From: Bacillota bacterium
GTDB lineage: Bacteria > Bacillota > Clostridia > Ch29
Direction of reading: 5' to 3'
Assembly (NCBI GenBank): GCA_013540605.1
Contig: JABVCK010000015.1
Coordinates: 46,909-110,908 of the forward strand
DNA: 64,000 nt
The translations under genes were made by a program, and so were the position numbers. Every line of letters starts with the position of its first letter. Position 1 is the first letter of the stretch. Below are positions 63,462-64,000 of this stretch, piece by piece. The notes below the pieces were generated by a model, which searched no databases, was not told the DNA's origin, and saw nothing but the letters and a program-made list of their open reading frames with translations.

Positions 63462-63570
63462 ACGGATAGGCAAGACCTATCCGCATAAATCAACAATAGC
63501 ATTCCCGTTGATTTAACCCTGGAACCGAAGGCACAGGGTGAGAAGCGGAAGGCTTCTACTTTGTTTTCGG
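63462..63570 (-). promoter_or_regulatory. L20-type leader with terminator, upstream of infC
   Basis: The minus strand reads AAGTAGAAGCCTTCCGCTTC, then CACCCTGTGCCTTCGGTTCC and AGGG, forming stacked hairpins typical of the Bacillota L20 (infC) autoregulatory leader. It is followed by CGGATAGGTCTTGCCTATCCG and TTTTT (63484-63462). Binding of L20 should favour termination before infC. Confidence 0.82.
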
Positions 63571-63574
63571 TATT

Positions 63575-63603
63575 ATTATAGCATCCAATGTATCACTTGT
63601 CAA
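63575..63603 (-). promoter_or_regulatory. Promoter of the infC-rpmI-rplT operon
   Basis: On the minus strand TTGACA (63603-63598), exactly 17 nt, TATAAT (63580-63575): a consensus sigma-A promoter. It overlaps the stop codon of the iadA remnant. Confidence 0.9.
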
Positions 63604-63747
63604 ACTTTTCAAAGGTTCCCCGGACACAGGCTTTACCGTTTTCCACCAATATTTTCCCTTTACCTATTACCATGTCTATGCTCAGGTCCTCTTTGTTGAG
63701 AATAACAATATCCGCATCCATGCCTGTATTGATTCTGCCCTTTTCTC
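63593..63747 (-). pseudogene. iadA: 3' remnant of isoaspartyl dipeptidase (IadA)
   Basis: The frame encodes EKGRINTGMDADIVILNKED, MVIGKGKILVENGKACV and RGTFEKFDK, the C-terminal end of beta-aspartyl-peptidases (amidohydrolase superfamily). The 5' part is replaced at about 63748 by IS sequence, so about 340 residues including all metal ligands are missing from this side. The rest might lie beyond the IS, outside the window. Confidence 0.8.
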
Positions 63748-64000
63748 GGGAGTTTGACAGTTAAGTGAATAAAAAAAGCATATAAGCCTTGAAATGGCTT
63801 TATTTTTTTGTCAAATTTTCAAAATTTATATTGCACAATGTTTAACAATGCGTTATAATAACTATATATTGCAGAAGAGGTGATGCCATGAGACTCCAAA
63901 TATCCCGAACGAAAAATGCTGCTTCCTTTTATGTGGTCAAGTCCGTTTATGCAAACGGCAAACGCACTAACAAGATCCATGAAAAGCTTGGAACCTACGA
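63748..64000 (+). mobile_element. IS1634-type insertion sequence, left end
   Basis: Sequence from about 63748 (GGGAGTTTGACAGTTAAG) is unrelated to iadA. It contains a promoter TTGCAC-17-TATAAT at 63831-63859 and the start of a transposase at 63888. The exact boundary and inverted repeats cannot be fixed because the right end is outside the window. Confidence 0.7.
63888..64000 (+). CDS. IS1634-family transposase, N-terminal fragment (cut by window edge)
   Basis: The 37 visible residues (MRLQISRTKNAASFYVVKSV and YANGKRTNKIHEKLGTY) match the start of IS1634-family DDE transposases, which typically open with a short SKNA...YVIKS...VEKLGTY region. ATG 63888 is preceded by AGAAGAGGTG. The catalytic domain lies beyond the window. 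Confidence 0.8.
   Translation, partial: MRLQISRTKNAASFYVVKSVYANGKRTNKIHEKLGTY

Overview
The window is chromosomal DNA of an endospore-forming member of the Bacillota, most likely class Clostridia. The sequence evidence is a GerA/GerB/GerC germinant-receptor operon, YtfJ (GerW) and YtfI homologues, a Spo0E-like peptide, a GH18 cortex-lytic-type hydrolase, T-box control of pheST, an L20-type leader before infC, strong GGAGG ribosome binding sites and frequent GTG/TTG starts. The genus cannot be fixed from the sequence alone.

Layout. 1-5.8 kb: a cut-off DUF401 permease, YchF, a GH3 beta-N-acetylhexosaminidase, a small membrane protein, a YhcC-like radical SAM protein and a metallophosphoesterase, all on the minus strand. 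5.9-10.0 kb: the germination operon (plus strand). 10.0-14.1 kb: a nitrilase-family amidase, a rhomboid protease, YtfJ, YtfI (DUF2953) and a polysaccharide deacetylase. 14.4-22.8 kb: an eight-gene minus-strand catabolic operon with a TRAP transporter, two ornithine cyclodeaminase/mu-crystallin paralogues, an opine-dehydrogenase-like protein, a fused L-serine dehydratase and a GntR/FCD regulator. It is preceded by a 25-bp palindrome lying on its promoter. 23-32.7 kb: housekeeping and orphan genes (amidase, FAD oxidoreductase, EamA transporter, glyA, kynureninase, GH18, TudS/DUF523).

32.9-37.5 kb is an AT-richer island: a DpnII/MboI-type restriction-modification system whose small HTH gene is split by a 1.6-kb insertion sequence. 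The transposase of that insertion sequence is itself frameshifted. 37.5-42.3 kb is an accessory stretch with DUF3784, DUF3796-HTH, YefM-YoeB, tRNA-Pro, VOC, a lipoprotein, a decayed gene and VapBC. 42.5-47.3 kb holds mutS2 and a U32 peptidase. 47.5-52.4 kb is a complete livJHMGF branched-chain amino acid ABC operon. 52.4-63.6 kb is core genome: DUF4363 with a DUF421 remnant, asparaginase, zapA, a Spo0E-like gene, T-box-pheST, trmH, ktrAB and infC-rpmI-rplT. The right end shows an iadA gene cut by an IS1634-type element.

The most unusual signal is a family of at least eight intergenic blocks. Each is built from degenerate heptamers (about 7 to 17 per array) kept in strict 7-nt register. In most blocks two arrays of opposite orientation face each other across an imperfect-hairpin core of about 35-45 bp, and the blocks tend to be bounded by the motif GGGGACAYWCC in inverted orientation. 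They resemble cyanobacterial short tandemly repeated repetitive sequences in period but have a palindromic REPIN/MITE-like architecture. I do not recognise them as a described family.
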